Shown here piece by piece: positions 8,875-17,163 of a stretch of DNA of 64,000 nucleotides (position 1 is its first letter; every line of letters starts with the position of its first letter). Under the pieces are notes generated by a model. The model had not been told where the DNA came from. It saw nothing but the letters and a program-made list of their open reading frames with translations, and searched no databases. Source of the stretch: Thermoanaerobaculum sp964488355 (GTDB taxonomy: Bacteria > Acidobacteriota > Thermoanaerobaculia > Thermoanaerobaculales > Thermoanaerobaculaceae); the NCBI GenBank assembly GCA_964488355.1, contig CAZAUJ010000008.1:53079-117078 (forward strand), in the 5' to 3' direction. A program made the position numbers and the translations under genes.

Positions 8875-10071
8875 GTGCGCGGCTGCGTGGTACTGGGCGT
8901 GGGTGGGGGCATTGCCGCCTACCGCGCTGCAGAGGTAGCTCGCGGCCTGGTCCACGCTGGCCTACGCGTTTTTCCCATTCTCACTCGGGCCGCGGCAGCC
9001 CTGGTAACGCCGCGCACCTTTGCGGTGCTTTGCGGCCAGCGAGCGCAGGTCTCCCTTTGGCGGGATCGGGAAAGCCCTGGTATTGACCACACTGAGCTGG
9101 CGCGCCAGGCGGACCTGTTGTTAGTGTGCCCGGCCACCGCGAACCTGTTAGCCAAGCTGGCCCACGGCATCGCCGACGATCCCCTCACCACCTACGCCTT
9201 GGCCCACCGGCGGGCGGTGGTGCTGGCACCGGCGATGAACACGTTTATGTGGAACCATCCGGCCACGCAGGAGGCTCTGCAGCAGCTAGTGGCTCGCGGT
9301 GCCACGGTGGTGCCACCAGCCTGGGGACTTTTGGCCGATGGCGAGGTCGGAGTGGGCAAGCTGGCGCCGGTGGAGGCGATTCTTGCGGCCTGTTGGCAGG
9401 TTTTGCCCCGCCGCGGCCCTCTGGCTGGTTTCAAGGTGCTGGTGACCGCTGGGCCCACGCGGGAGGCGGTGGATACGGTGCGTGTGCTCACTAACCGATC
9501 CTCGGGGCGGATGGGCTTGGCCCTGGCCAGGCAAGCTCAGGCTTTTGGTGCGGAGGTGCGTTTGCTGGCTGGGCCTGGGGTGCCGGTGCCGCCGGATTTG
9601 GTGAGCTACCCCTTCACCACCGCTGAGGAGCTGGCCGCGCTCCTGCGCCAGCATAGCCCTTGGGCACAGGTGCTGTTCCATGCGGCCGCGGTAGCTGACT
9701 TTCGGCCCGCTGCCTTTTACCCGGGAAAGCTGGACCGCCGCCAGGGGGGCCTTTCCTTAATTTTGGAGCCGGTTCCGGACTTGGCGGCGATGGTGGCGAG
9801 CCTCTCGCCCAAACCCTACTTGATTATTTTCGCCGCCGAACCGGCAGCTGAGCTTGAGGCCAAAGCCCTCGCCAAGCTCCACGAAAAAGGGGCCGATGCG
9901 GTGGTGGCCAACCCCATTGACGAGCCCGGACTGGGCATGGAAGAGGAGCGGAACCGCGCTGAGCTTTTTACTCGCCATGGCTTTCACCGCCGTTTCCCAC
10001 CAGCTCCCAAGGAGGAGCTGGCGCGCGAGCTTCTGTTGACCCTTGCGGGGGAGATTCTGGCTGCCTCATGA
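8875..10071 (+). CDS. coaBC: Phosphopantothenoylcysteine decarboxylase / phosphopantothenate-cysteine ligase
   Basis: A 398-residue bifunctional coenzyme A enzyme. The N-terminal flavin-dependent CoaC domain has GGIAAYRAAE, the His region IDHTELARQAD, and PAMNTFMWNHPAT. The C-terminal CoaB ligase domain starts near residue 185 with VTAGPTREAVDTVRVLTNRSSG and ends with ANPIDEPGLGMEEERN. It begins at a GTG directly after the rpoZ stop and overlaps the next gene by 4 bases. It turns phosphopantothenate and cysteine into 4'-phosphopantetheine, needed for ACP and for the carrier domain encoded near 60 kb. Confidence 0.95.
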   Translation: MRGCVVLGVGGGIAAYRAAEVARGLVHAGLRVFPILTRAAAALVTPRTFAVLCGQRAQVSLWRDRESPGIDHTELARQADLLLVCPATANLLAKLAHGIADDPLTTYALAHRRAVVLAPAMNTFMWNHPATQEALQQLVARGATVVPPAWGLLADGEVGVGKLAPVEAILAACWQVLPRRGPLAGFKVLVTAGPTREAVDTVRVLTNRSSGRMGLALARQAQAFGAEVRLLAGPGVPVPPDLVSYPFTTAEELAALLRQHSPWAQVLFHAAAVADFRPAAFYPGKLDRRQGGLSLILEPVPDLAAMVASLSPKPYLIIFAAEPAAELEAKALAKLHEKGADAVVANPIDEPGLGMEEERNRAELFTRHGFHRRFPPAPKEELARELLLTLAGEILAAS

Positions 10072-10745
10072 TTCGCCGGGACCTGCTCTGCTATCTGAGG
10101 GATTTGGGAGTGGATGAGGTGTGGCTGCCCGCCGCGGTGGAGCCCCAACCCGTGACCTGCGACCCGCTTTCTTGCTCCGATTTGCACAGCATGGCCGCGA
10201 CATTGGCCACCTGCCAGCGCTGCCGTTTGGCCAAAGGGCGCACCCAGGTGGTTTTTGGGGTGGGTAACCCCAAAGCGCGGGTAATGTTTGTAGGTGAGGC
10301 GCCGGGGGCCGAAGAGGACCGGCAAGGGGAGCCGTTTGTTGGCCGCGCCGGCCAGCTCCTGAACGCCATGCTGCGCGCCTGCGGGTTTTCGCGAGAGGAG
10401 GTTTACATCGCCAACATTGTCAAGTGCCGACCCCCAGGCAACCGCGACCCTCAGGACGACGAGGCTGCCACATGTCTACCTTTTCTCTTGCGCCAGCTGG
10501 AACTGGTCAAGCCCGAAGTAGTGGTGCTGTTGGGCCGGGTGGCGGCCCGCCATCTCTTGGGCTTGACCGCGCCCATCTCCTCCTACCGCGGCCGGTGGCA
10601 GCAGTTTCGCGGCGTGGCCGTGCTCCCCACCTTTCACCCTGCCTACCTGCTGCGCAACCCCCAAGCCAAACGTGAGAGCTGGGAGGACCTGAAGCGGTTG
10701 GTGGAGAGGCTCTCGCAGCCGCCAGCCCTTGAGCCCGTGGTATAG
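10068..10745 (+). CDS. udg: Family 4 uracil-DNA glycosylase
   Basis: A 225-residue uracil-DNA glycosylase of the thermostable, iron-sulfur family 4. Four cysteines fit the 4Fe-4S pattern: CQRC near residue 45, then KCRPPGNRDP and a Cys 14 residues on. The active-site motif is GEAPGAEEDRQGEPFVGRAG and the DNA-binding motif is HPAYLLRN. It removes uracil produced by cytosine deamination. It overlaps coaBC by 4 bases. Family 4 enzymes are frequent in thermophiles but are not restricted to them. Confidence 0.93.
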   Translation: MIRRDLLCYLRDLGVDEVWLPAAVEPQPVTCDPLSCSDLHSMAATLATCQRCRLAKGRTQVVFGVGNPKARVMFVGEAPGAEEDRQGEPFVGRAGQLLNAMLRACGFSREEVYIANIVKCRPPGNRDPQDDEAATCLPFLLRQLELVKPEVVVLLGRVAARHLLGLTAPISSYRGRWQQFRGVAVLPTFHPAYLLRNPQAKRESWEDLKRLVERLSQPPALEPVV

Positions 10746-10758
10746 TGAGAAGCTTCCG

Positions 10759-12465
10759 ATGCGCTGGCCTTTTGCCTCGTCCTTGCTTTACCCGCTGACG
10801 GCCCTGCTGGTGGCCTTGGCCGTTATCCCAGTGGCGCTGGTGGGCTTTGGCTTTTTTTCCTCCAACAAGGAGCAGATTGCCACCTTGGAAAAGCAGTACC
10901 TGACGCGGCAAGCGGTGGGTTTCGCCCGCGAACTGGAGCTTTTCTTTCTCGATACGGTGGGGCGACTGGAGAGCCTCGGCCAGGCGCTACGTGCCAGTGT
11001 GGGCGAGGAGGTACAACCAGACGCGGTCCCCAACATCCTGGCCGAGGCGCTGCAAGCCAATCGCAGCTTGGTCATGCTGCGCTTGGTCGACCGCCAGGGC
11101 CGGGGCAGTTTCGTTCAGGGCCGGGCTTTGTCTTCCGGCGCCGAGCAGGTACTGAATCCGCTGCTCGTGAGGGGTTTCCAGGAGGCCCTGGCCGGAAGAC
11201 CTGTGCGGGAAGAGATGGTGAGCTTGCCGGCAGAATCCCCAGTGATGGTGGTCTCCTTTCCGGTGCTCGGACCGCGAGGCGAGGTTCGAGCGGTGCTCCA
11301 GGGTGTTGTGTCACTGGAGGTGCTGGCTCAGCGGCTGGGGGAAGAGGCGGCACGTGGGGTGACGGTGGATGTGGTGGACCGCCGGGGCAGGGTGCTGTTT
11401 TCCTCTGAAGCCGAGCGCATCGGTCGCCAGGTTGACTCACACCCTCTAGTGGCGCAGTTTCTCCGCGCTCCGGGTGTGCGGCTAACCAAGACGTACCTGG
11501 ATCCTTTCGGCGGGCAGCGGGAGGTCCTGGGTTCCCTATGTCCGGTGGGCGACCCTCCTTGGGCGGTGGTCACGGCTCGGGATGTAAGGGTGGCTTTTGC
11601 CAACCTGGAAGCCATGGCCAAGCGCACAGCGTTGCTGGCGCTGGGAGCTGGCCTACTGGCTACGCTGGCAGGTGTGGTGCTGGCGCGGCGCATCATTGAC
11701 CCCTTGCGTGGCCTGGCGGCTTTATCCACTGCCATGGCTGCCGGTGATTTCAGCCGGCGCGTGCCCGTAACCTCGCGCAACGAGTTGGGGCAGCTGGCGG
11801 AAAACTTCAACACCATGGCGGAAGAAATTGGCCGCACCGTCCAGTCCCTGCGCGTGGCCTTGGCGCAGAACCGGGAGTTGTTGGTGGATGCCATCCGGGC
11901 TCTCTCCGCATCCATCGACGCCAAAAACCCTTACACCCGCGGCCATTCGGAGCGGGTGGCGCGTTACTCGGTGGCGATCGCCAAGCACCTGGGTCTCAAC
12001 GGTGAAGAGCTGCGCAAGGTACAAATTGCTGCCCTGCTCCACGACGTAGGCAAGATCGGCATTGAGGACGCCATCTTGATCAAACCGGAGCAGCTGACCG
12101 AGGAGGAGTTTGCCAAAATGCGCTCCCATCCCCTGAAGGGAGCGGCAATCGTTTCCTCCATCAAGCTTCTCCGCGACATCATTCCCGGAATTCGTTGGCA
12201 CCATGAGAACTGGGCGGGTGGCGGCTACCCTGACGGCCTGGTGGGTGAGGCCATCCCCCTGGTGGCCCGCATCATCGCCGCCGCCGACGTGTTCGATGCC
12301 ATGACGACCACTCGGCCGTATCAGAAGGCTTTGTCAATGGATTTTGTCCTGAACCGCATGCGCGAGCTGGCGGGCACGCGCCTGGACCCGAAGGTGGTGG
12401 AGGCCTTTTTCTCCGCCCTGCGGGCCGGCGACTTGGTGCGGCAAGGCGAAGCGGAGGTAGCATGA
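10759..12465 (+). CDS. Membrane HD-GYP phosphodiesterase with HAMP domain
   Basis: A 568-residue sensor protein. A transmembrane helix lies at about 7-32, a periplasmic sensor region of about 255 residues follows, then a second helix at about 289-311, a HAMP domain to about 365, and a C-terminal HD-GYP domain. The HD-GYP residues are visible: GHSERV (about 395), LLHDVGKIG (about 426) and HHENWAGGGYPDG (about 481). Such domains hydrolyse c-di-GMP. The ATG at 10759 lies just after the udg stop; an earlier TTG lies inside udg. TATAGT at 10741-10746 could be its own -10 element. It overlaps the next gene by 4 bases. Confidence 0.9.
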   Translation: MRWPFASSLLYPLTALLVALAVIPVALVGFGFFSSNKEQIATLEKQYLTRQAVGFARELELFFLDTVGRLESLGQALRASVGEEVQPDAVPNILAEALQANRSLVMLRLVDRQGRGSFVQGRALSSGAEQVLNPLLVRGFQEALAGRPVREEMVSLPAESPVMVVSFPVLGPRGEVRAVLQGVVSLEVLAQRLGEEAARGVTVDVVDRRGRVLFSSEAERIGRQVDSHPLVAQFLRAPGVRLTKTYLDPFGGQREVLGSLCPVGDPPWAVVTARDVRVAFANLEAMAKRTALLALGAGLLATLAGVVLARRIIDPLRGLAALSTAMAAGDFSRRVPVTSRNELGQLAENFNTMAEEIGRTVQSLRVALAQNRELLVDAIRALSASIDAKNPYTRGHSERVARYSVAIAKHLGLNGEELRKVQIAALLHDVGKIGIEDAILIKPEQLTEEEFAKMRSHPLKGAAIVSSIKLLRDIIPGIRWHHENWAGGGYPDGLVGEAIPLVARIIAAADVFDAMTTTRPYQKALSMDFVLNRMRELAGTRLDPKVVEAFFSALRAGDLVRQGEAEVA

Positions 12466-13232
12466 AACGGGTATTGTTAGGGCTGTTGTTGGTTTTCCTA
12501 TTGGTTGGTTGTGCCAGCAGTGGGGGTCCAGCCGGCAGCGAGTTGCCCGCCGGCATCGACCCTCAGGACCCTCTGGCGGCCACGGTGCTCTTGCGTGAGG
12601 GCGAAACCTTCCTGCGGGATGGGCGGGTGGAGCAGGCTCTTTCCCGCTTCCACACGGCGGCCAAACTCCAACCTGCTAACCCGGTGGTGCACAACTACCT
12701 GGGCCTTGCCTGGCTGGCGAAAAACGAGCCGGCCAAGGCCCTGGAGGCCTTTACCCGGGCCCTGAGCCTGGCCCCCAGCTACACCGACGCGCGCAACAAC
12801 CGCGGCGTGGCGTACCGCAACCTTGGGCAGTCGGCCCAGGCGGAGACGGAGTTTTTGGCCGCGCTGCAGGACAACACCTACGCCAACCGCCCCGGGGTTT
12901 ACTTCAACTTGGGCGCCTTGTACGCCAGCCAGGGGAAGTTGGAAGCAGCGGAGGAAAACCTGCGCAAGGCCGTCACCCTTACGGGGCCGGTGGAGGCCTA
13001 CTTGCTGCTGGGTCAGGTGCAGGAGCGCTTGGGCAGGTTCACGGCGGCCCAGCAGACCTACCGGCGTGGCATGGAGCGGGCGCCGGAGCGATCCGATCTG
13101 CCCTTTCGCCTGGGCTTGCTCCTGTGGCAGGAAGGGAAGAAAGAGGAGGCGTTAGAGCTCTTCCACAAGGTCACGGAGTTGGCTCCCGACTCGCCCGAGG
13201 CAGCGGACGCCCGAAGCTACCTGACGCGCTGA
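12462..13232 (+). CDS. TPR-repeat lipoprotein
   Basis: A 256-residue lipoprotein with a signal sequence and lipobox LLVGC (Cys about residue 18). It is followed by tandem tetratricopeptide repeats, seen as repeated A-LG-A blocks such as NNRGVAYRNLGQSAQAETEF and FNLGALYASQGKLEAAEENL in part. It should sit on the periplasmic face of a membrane and act as a scaffold. PilF/PilW-type pilotins have the same layout, but no pilus gene is adjacent, so I do not assign that role. It overlaps the HD-GYP gene by 4 bases and the next gene by one base. Confidence 0.82.
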   Translation: MKRVLLGLLLVFLLVGCASSGGPAGSELPAGIDPQDPLAATVLLREGETFLRDGRVEQALSRFHTAAKLQPANPVVHNYLGLAWLAKNEPAKALEAFTRALSLAPSYTDARNNRGVAYRNLGQSAQAETEFLAALQDNTYANRPGVYFNLGALYASQGKLEAAEENLRKAVTLTGPVEAYLLLGQVQERLGRFTAAQQTYRRGMERAPERSDLPFRLGLLLWQEGKKEEALELFHKVTELAPDSPEAADARSYLTR

Positions 13233-13594
13233 TGCCTTTTCAGTTCCTCCTCACCAACTTGCTGGTGGATGTGCCTGGGGCGCACGGAGCTATCTTCCTG
13301 GACCCCGAGGGGGAATTTGTGGAGTACGTGACCCGCCGGGCCACCCCGTACCAACTGAGAGTGGAAGGGGCGTATCACGGCTTGCTTTTGCGCCGAGCTG
13401 CGCAGTTGATGCATGGGGCTGACGGCGGCCAGGTGGAACAGCTGGTGGTGGTTGGCAGCCAGTTGAAAGTGCTTTCCCGCCGGCTTAAGGACGGCTACTA
13501 CCTTGTGCTGATCATGGAGCCCAACGCCCCCACTGGGCTAGCCAGCCGGGCAGTGGAGGTGGTAGCCGCCGCTTTGAATCGAGAAATTCCCTGA
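13232..13594 (+). CDS. Roadblock/LC7-like (MglB-like) small protein
   Basis: A 120-residue protein with the length and pattern of a roadblock/LC7 domain. GAIFLDPEGEFVEYV is a first strand-turn-strand, helices follow, and DGYYLVLIMEPNAPTGLA resembles the typical second sheet end. Such proteins act as GTPase regulators or scaffolds. The start ATG at 13232 shares a base with the stop of the TPR lipoprotein gene (TGATG). The neighbour downstream is the GTPase FtsY, but nothing in the sequence shows that this protein acts on it. Assignment rests on pattern recognition only. Confidence 0.55.
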   Translation: MPFQFLLTNLLVDVPGAHGAIFLDPEGEFVEYVTRRATPYQLRVEGAYHGLLLRRAAQLMHGADGGQVEQLVVVGSQLKVLSRRLKDGYYLVLIMEPNAPTGLASRAVEVVAAALNREIP

Positions 13595-13596
13595 GA

Positions 13597-14490
13597 GTGG
13601 GGGTTGGCGTGTCCGTTTGGCAGCGACTTAAAGGGTTGTGGGCCAGCGGTGAGTCGGGCACCGACGACCGCTGGCGCTGGTCACCGGAGCAGCTGGAGGA
13701 GGCCCTGATCTTGGCAGACGCCGGGCTGGAACTGGCCGAGGAACTTTCGGCCCAATTAGCCCGAGCACAAAGCAGGGGTTTGGTAGCTCCGGGGCAGGAA
13801 CGGCAGTTTGTGGAGGAGCGGCTGGTGGCGCTTTTCCCGCCCCTGGCACTGCCGCCACCGGTTACGCCGCACGTGATTCTGCTGGTTGGCACCAACGGCT
13901 CGGGCAAAACCACCACCGCCGCCAAGCTGGCCGCCAGAATCAAAAAGGACGGCGGCAAGCCCATCTTGGCGGCCTGTGACACCTTCCGGGCAGCGGCAGT
14001 GGAACAACTCCAGCTTTGGGGGGAGCGCATCGGGGTGGAGGTGGTGGCGCAGCGACCGGGGGCCGATCCCGGGGCGGTGCTTTTCGATGCCCTACAGGCG
14101 GCGCGCTCTCGCGGCGCCAGCCACCTCGTTGCCGACACGGCGGGCCGACTTCACACCAAGCACAACCTCATGCACGAGCTGGCCAAGTTGGTGAAGGTGG
14201 CCAGGCGCGCGGTGCGTGGGGCACCGCATGAGGTGCTGCTGGTCATGGATGCCAGCACCGGACACAACGGCCTGGTACAGGCGCGCCAGTTCCGCCAACA
14301 CGCGCCGGTGACCGCATTGGTGCTCACCAAGCTGGACGGTAGCGCCAAGGGCGGGGTGGTGCTGGCCGTGGCGCGGGAACTGGCCCTGCCGGTGCGGTGG
14401 GTAGGCCTGGGCGAGCGGGTAGAGGACCTGCACCCCTTCGACCCCCGTGAGTTCGTCCGGGCCTTGGTGGGAGAGCCCGCCCATGTCTGA
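13597..14490 (+). CDS. ftsY: Signal recognition particle receptor FtsY
   Basis: A 297-residue SRP receptor GTPase that docks ribosome-nascent chain complexes at the inner membrane. NG-domain motifs are complete: GTNGSGKTTTAAKLA (G1), CDTFRAAAVEQL, DTAGRLHTKHNLMHEL (G3) and TKLDGSAKGG (G4). The C-terminus has GLGERVEDLHPFDPREFV. It lacks a long acidic A domain, as in many bacteria. A GTG at 13597 is the likely start, two bases after the previous stop; another GTG at 13609 is possible. Its 3' end overlaps ribD by 8 bases. Confidence 0.95.
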   Translation: MGVGVSVWQRLKGLWASGESGTDDRWRWSPEQLEEALILADAGLELAEELSAQLARAQSRGLVAPGQERQFVEERLVALFPPLALPPPVTPHVILLVGTNGSGKTTTAAKLAARIKKDGGKPILAACDTFRAAAVEQLQLWGERIGVEVVAQRPGADPGAVLFDALQAARSRGASHLVADTAGRLHTKHNLMHELAKLVKVARRAVRGAPHEVLLVMDASTGHNGLVQARQFRQHAPVTALVLTKLDGSAKGGVVLAVARELALPVRWVGLGERVEDLHPFDPREFVRALVGEPAHV

Positions 14491-15589
14491 CTGGCGAGGC
14501 TGGATGCGGCGGGCTTTGGAGCTGGCGGAGAAGGGCCGCTACGGCACCAGTCCCAACCCCATGGTGGGCGCTGTGGTCTTGGACCCGGCAGGACAGGTGG
14601 TCGGGGAGGGGGCACACCTGCGCTGCGGCGGTCCCCATGCCGAGGTGGTGGCCTTGCAGGCGGCGGGGCCGGCGGCCGTTGGTGGCACCCTGGTGGTGAA
14701 TTTGGAGCCCTGTGTGCACCACGGGCGCACGCCGCCCTGTGTGGACGCCGTTCTGACGGCGGGTGTGCGTCGGGTGGTTATAGGCACCCGCGACCCCAAC
14801 CCACAGGTGAAAGGGAAAGGGGTGGAGGCGCTGCGTGAGGCGGGGGTGGAGGTGGTGGAGGGCGTGGAGGTGGAGGCCTGCGAGGAACTCAATCACCGCT
14901 TTTTCGCCTTCATGCGCACTGGCCGGCCTCACGTTTCGCTGAAGATGGCCCTCACCCTGGACGGCAAGATTGCCGCCGCCACCGGCCAGTCCCGCTGGAT
15001 TACCTCCGAGGCATCGCGACGCGCGGGCTACGCGCTGCGCGAGGAAATGGATGCGGTGTTGGTGGGCGTGGGCACGGTGCTGGCTGACGATCCCCGCCTG
15101 TGCCGCCATTTAGGTCTCAACCCCAACCCGGCGGTGCTGCGAGTGGTTTTGGATTCGCGCTTGCGCACCCCACCCACGGCTGCTCTGTTACGCGACCGCC
15201 CGGAGACGGTGGTTTTCTTTGGTCTCGCCGACGCGCCTTTGGCGCACAGGCGGGCATTGGAAGAGCGGGGAGCGCGGGTACTGGAGGTGGCTGACGATGG
15301 GAACGGACGCGTCAACCTGCATGCGGTGCTACGGCATTTGGCGAGCCAAGGGGTGAGCTCCGTGTTGGTGGAAGGGGGCGGGGAAGTGCACTGGTCCTTT
15401 TTGCGCGAGGGTCTGGCTGGGCGCGTGTACGCCTTTTTAGCGCCCTTGGTCCTCGGGGGACGGCAGGCGGTGCCGGCAGTAGGGGGTTCAGGCTTTGCTT
15501 CGCCGCAGGAAGGCGTGCGCCTGCGCTTTTTGCGCGTGACCCCTTCCGATGGCGACTTGGCCTTGGTAGCCGAGGTGTCAGGTGTTTAG
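14483..15589 (+). CDS. ribD: Riboflavin biosynthesis deaminase/reductase
   Basis: A 368-residue bifunctional enzyme acting on the early pyrimidine intermediate of riboflavin synthesis. The N-terminal zinc deaminase domain has HAEVVAL and the PCxHxGxTPPC motif (PCVHHGRTPPC). The C-terminal reductase domain starts near residue 145 with VSLKMALTLDGKIAA. The start at 14483 lies inside the end of ftsY, and the frame upstream of it belongs to ftsY. It overlaps ribE by 8 bases. No ribBA or ribH is visible in the window, and no FMN riboswitch can fit before this gene because of the overlap. Confidence 0.94.
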   Translation: MSDWRGWMRRALELAEKGRYGTSPNPMVGAVVLDPAGQVVGEGAHLRCGGPHAEVVALQAAGPAAVGGTLVVNLEPCVHHGRTPPCVDAVLTAGVRRVVIGTRDPNPQVKGKGVEALREAGVEVVEGVEVEACEELNHRFFAFMRTGRPHVSLKMALTLDGKIAAATGQSRWITSEASRRAGYALREEMDAVLVGVGTVLADDPRLCRHLGLNPNPAVLRVVLDSRLRTPPTAALLRDRPETVVFFGLADAPLAHRRALEERGARVLEVADDGNGRVNLHAVLRHLASQGVSSVLVEGGGEVHWSFLREGLAGRVYAFLAPLVLGGRQAVPAVGGSGFASPQEGVRLRFLRVTPSDGDLALVAEVSGV

Positions 15590-16190
15590 CGGGATCGTGC
15601 AGGCTATGGGTACCCTGTTGCAGCGGCTTCCCCGGGGCGTGGGGGCCCGGCTGCTGGTGGTGGGCAGTCTGCCGGGTCCGCCGGTGGAGGTGGGGGAGAG
15701 CGTGGCGGTCGCGGGCGCGTGTCTTACCGTTGAGGAAGGGGCGAGCGGGCGCCTGGCCTTCTTCTGCTCACAAGAAACCCTGCAGCGCACCACCCTTGGG
15801 CAGCTTCCCTTGGGTTCCAGGGTAAACCTGGAAAGGGCCCTGCGGCTGGGCGATCGCCTGGGAGGTCACTGGGTAGCCGGCCACGTGGATGCGCGCGTGC
15901 GGGTGCTGCGTCGCCGGCCGGAAGGCGAGGGGCTCGTTCTGCGGTTGGAGCTGCCGGAAGACCTGGCGCCCGAAGTGGCGGAAAAGGGTTCGGTGGCGGT
16001 GGACGGGGTTTCCCTGACGGTCACGGCGGTGGGAGCGGGTTGGTTTGAGGTGAGCTTGGTGCCTTTTACCCTGCAGGCCACCACCTTAGGTTTCCTGCGC
16101 GTGCGCAGCCTCGTCAACCTGGAAACCGATATCTTGGCCAAGTACGTTCGGCGGGTGGTGAAGGTGGGGGACGGCTGTGCACCGCATTGA
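15582..16190 (+). CDS. ribE: Riboflavin synthase alpha subunit
   Basis: A 202-residue riboflavin synthase, which dismutates 6,7-dimethyl-8-ribityllumazine to riboflavin. The N-terminus MFSGIVQAMG is diagnostic. The two lumazine-binding repeats show as matching ends, FFCSQETLQRTTLG in the first half and SLVPFTLQATTLG in the second. Start is GTG at 15582, overlapping the ribD stop. The 3' end overlaps the following unknown gene by 14 bases. Confidence 0.94.
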   Translation: MFSGIVQAMGTLLQRLPRGVGARLLVVGSLPGPPVEVGESVAVAGACLTVEEGASGRLAFFCSQETLQRTTLGQLPLGSRVNLERALRLGDRLGGHWVAGHVDARVRVLRRRPEGEGLVLRLELPEDLAPEVAEKGSVAVDGVSLTVTAVGAGWFEVSLVPFTLQATTLGFLRVRSLVNLETDILAKYVRRVVKVGDGCAPH

Positions 16191-17163
16191 ACCCAGCTAC
16201 CCCGACCTGCTGCCCGTGAGTCATCGGCTGGGAGGGGTGCCGTTGCCCGAGGTCGGCGTGGCCCTCGACCCGGTAACCATGCGCTTGCTGCGCCAACCCT
16301 TGCGCCCTGCTGCCGCCGGAGATGCCCATCCACCGCGGCGACCCCAGCGGGTGTTGGTGCATGCGGCGGTAGCGGCCAGCCGCCAGCGGGCTCTGGCCCG
16401 GCTTTTGGACGCGGGTTGCGGCGTGGTCCTGCTGCTGGATAGCCCTTTAAGTCCAGAGGACCTGCCAGAACCGCTGGACAGCCAGCAGGTGACGGTGCTC
16501 AACGTGTACCTCTCGCCCTTTTGGGGTCAGGTACCCTTCCTGCCTCTGGAGCCTTTTCGACGGGCGGGTTTTGCTGCGGGTAGCTTATTGGCCTTGGCGC
16601 CGGAGCTGCCGCTGCGGGCTGCCATGGAGCGAGCCGTTGGCGCAGCCAAAGAGGCGGGCGCGCAGTTTGTGGTTTTTGCGCCCCTGTTCCTTTCCGGGGA
16701 GGAGAAGCATCAGGCCTATGAGCGCGCCTCAGGCCCCGACGGCCACAGCCAGCTGGAAGACCTGCTGTTCCACACCGAGCCGGGCGAGGTGGCCAAGACC
16801 CTGGAGGTGCACGGCAGCCTCGTGGCACGCCGAGCGCAGCTGCGGGAGGGCTTGCTAGGGCTAGGCACCTCTGTGTGCCAGGCCTCCTGCTTTGCCGCTG
16901 CGTGCTCTTTGCTGCTTTGGGCGCGACGGATGGACCTGCTGGACGGCGTGGCCTCGCAGGGCTGGCGGCTGCGCCGAGCGGCCCAGGCGCTGTTGGTATC
17001 TGGCCGCGACCCCTGGCAGCTAATGGAGGAGGACAACTTGCGGTTGGTGCCGGGCTTCGACCCTTGGGTGGAGGCCCTGGCCCGAACCCTCTGGGCGCAG
17101 GAAGGGGAGCCTTTTTCCGGTTTATGGATGCGATGGGTGGAGCTCGCGGCGGAAGAAGGGTGA
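16177..17163 (+). CDS. Unknown protein between ribE and hemW
   Basis: A 328-residue protein I do not recognise. It begins with GTG at 16177 inside the end of ribE and overlaps hemW by 4 bases, so it is cotranscribed and translated with both. It has no signal peptide and no convincing membrane helix. Visible features are an alternating alpha/beta texture with hydrophobic strands (RVLVHAAVAASRQRALARLL, GCGVVLLLD, AQFVVFAPLFLS), and a small cluster of cysteines in CQASCFAAAC near residue 230. Codon use looks like its neighbours, and the coupled overlaps on both sides support a real gene. Function is unknown. Confidence 0.75.
   Translation: MHRIEPSYPDLLPVSHRLGGVPLPEVGVALDPVTMRLLRQPLRPAAAGDAHPPRRPQRVLVHAAVAASRQRALARLLDAGCGVVLLLDSPLSPEDLPEPLDSQQVTVLNVYLSPFWGQVPFLPLEPFRRAGFAAGSLLALAPELPLRAAMERAVGAAKEAGAQFVVFAPLFLSGEEKHQAYERASGPDGHSQLEDLLFHTEPGEVAKTLEVHGSLVARRAQLREGLLGLGTSVCQASCFAAACSLLLWARRMDLLDGVASQGWRLRRAAQALLVSGRDPWQLMEEDNLRLVPGFDPWVEALARTLWAQEGEPFSGLWMRWVELAAEEG

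Noticed and set aside
14300..14483. FMN riboswitch before ribD
   Set aside because: ribD starts inside ftsY, leaving no room for the riboswitch, and its conserved segments are not present.
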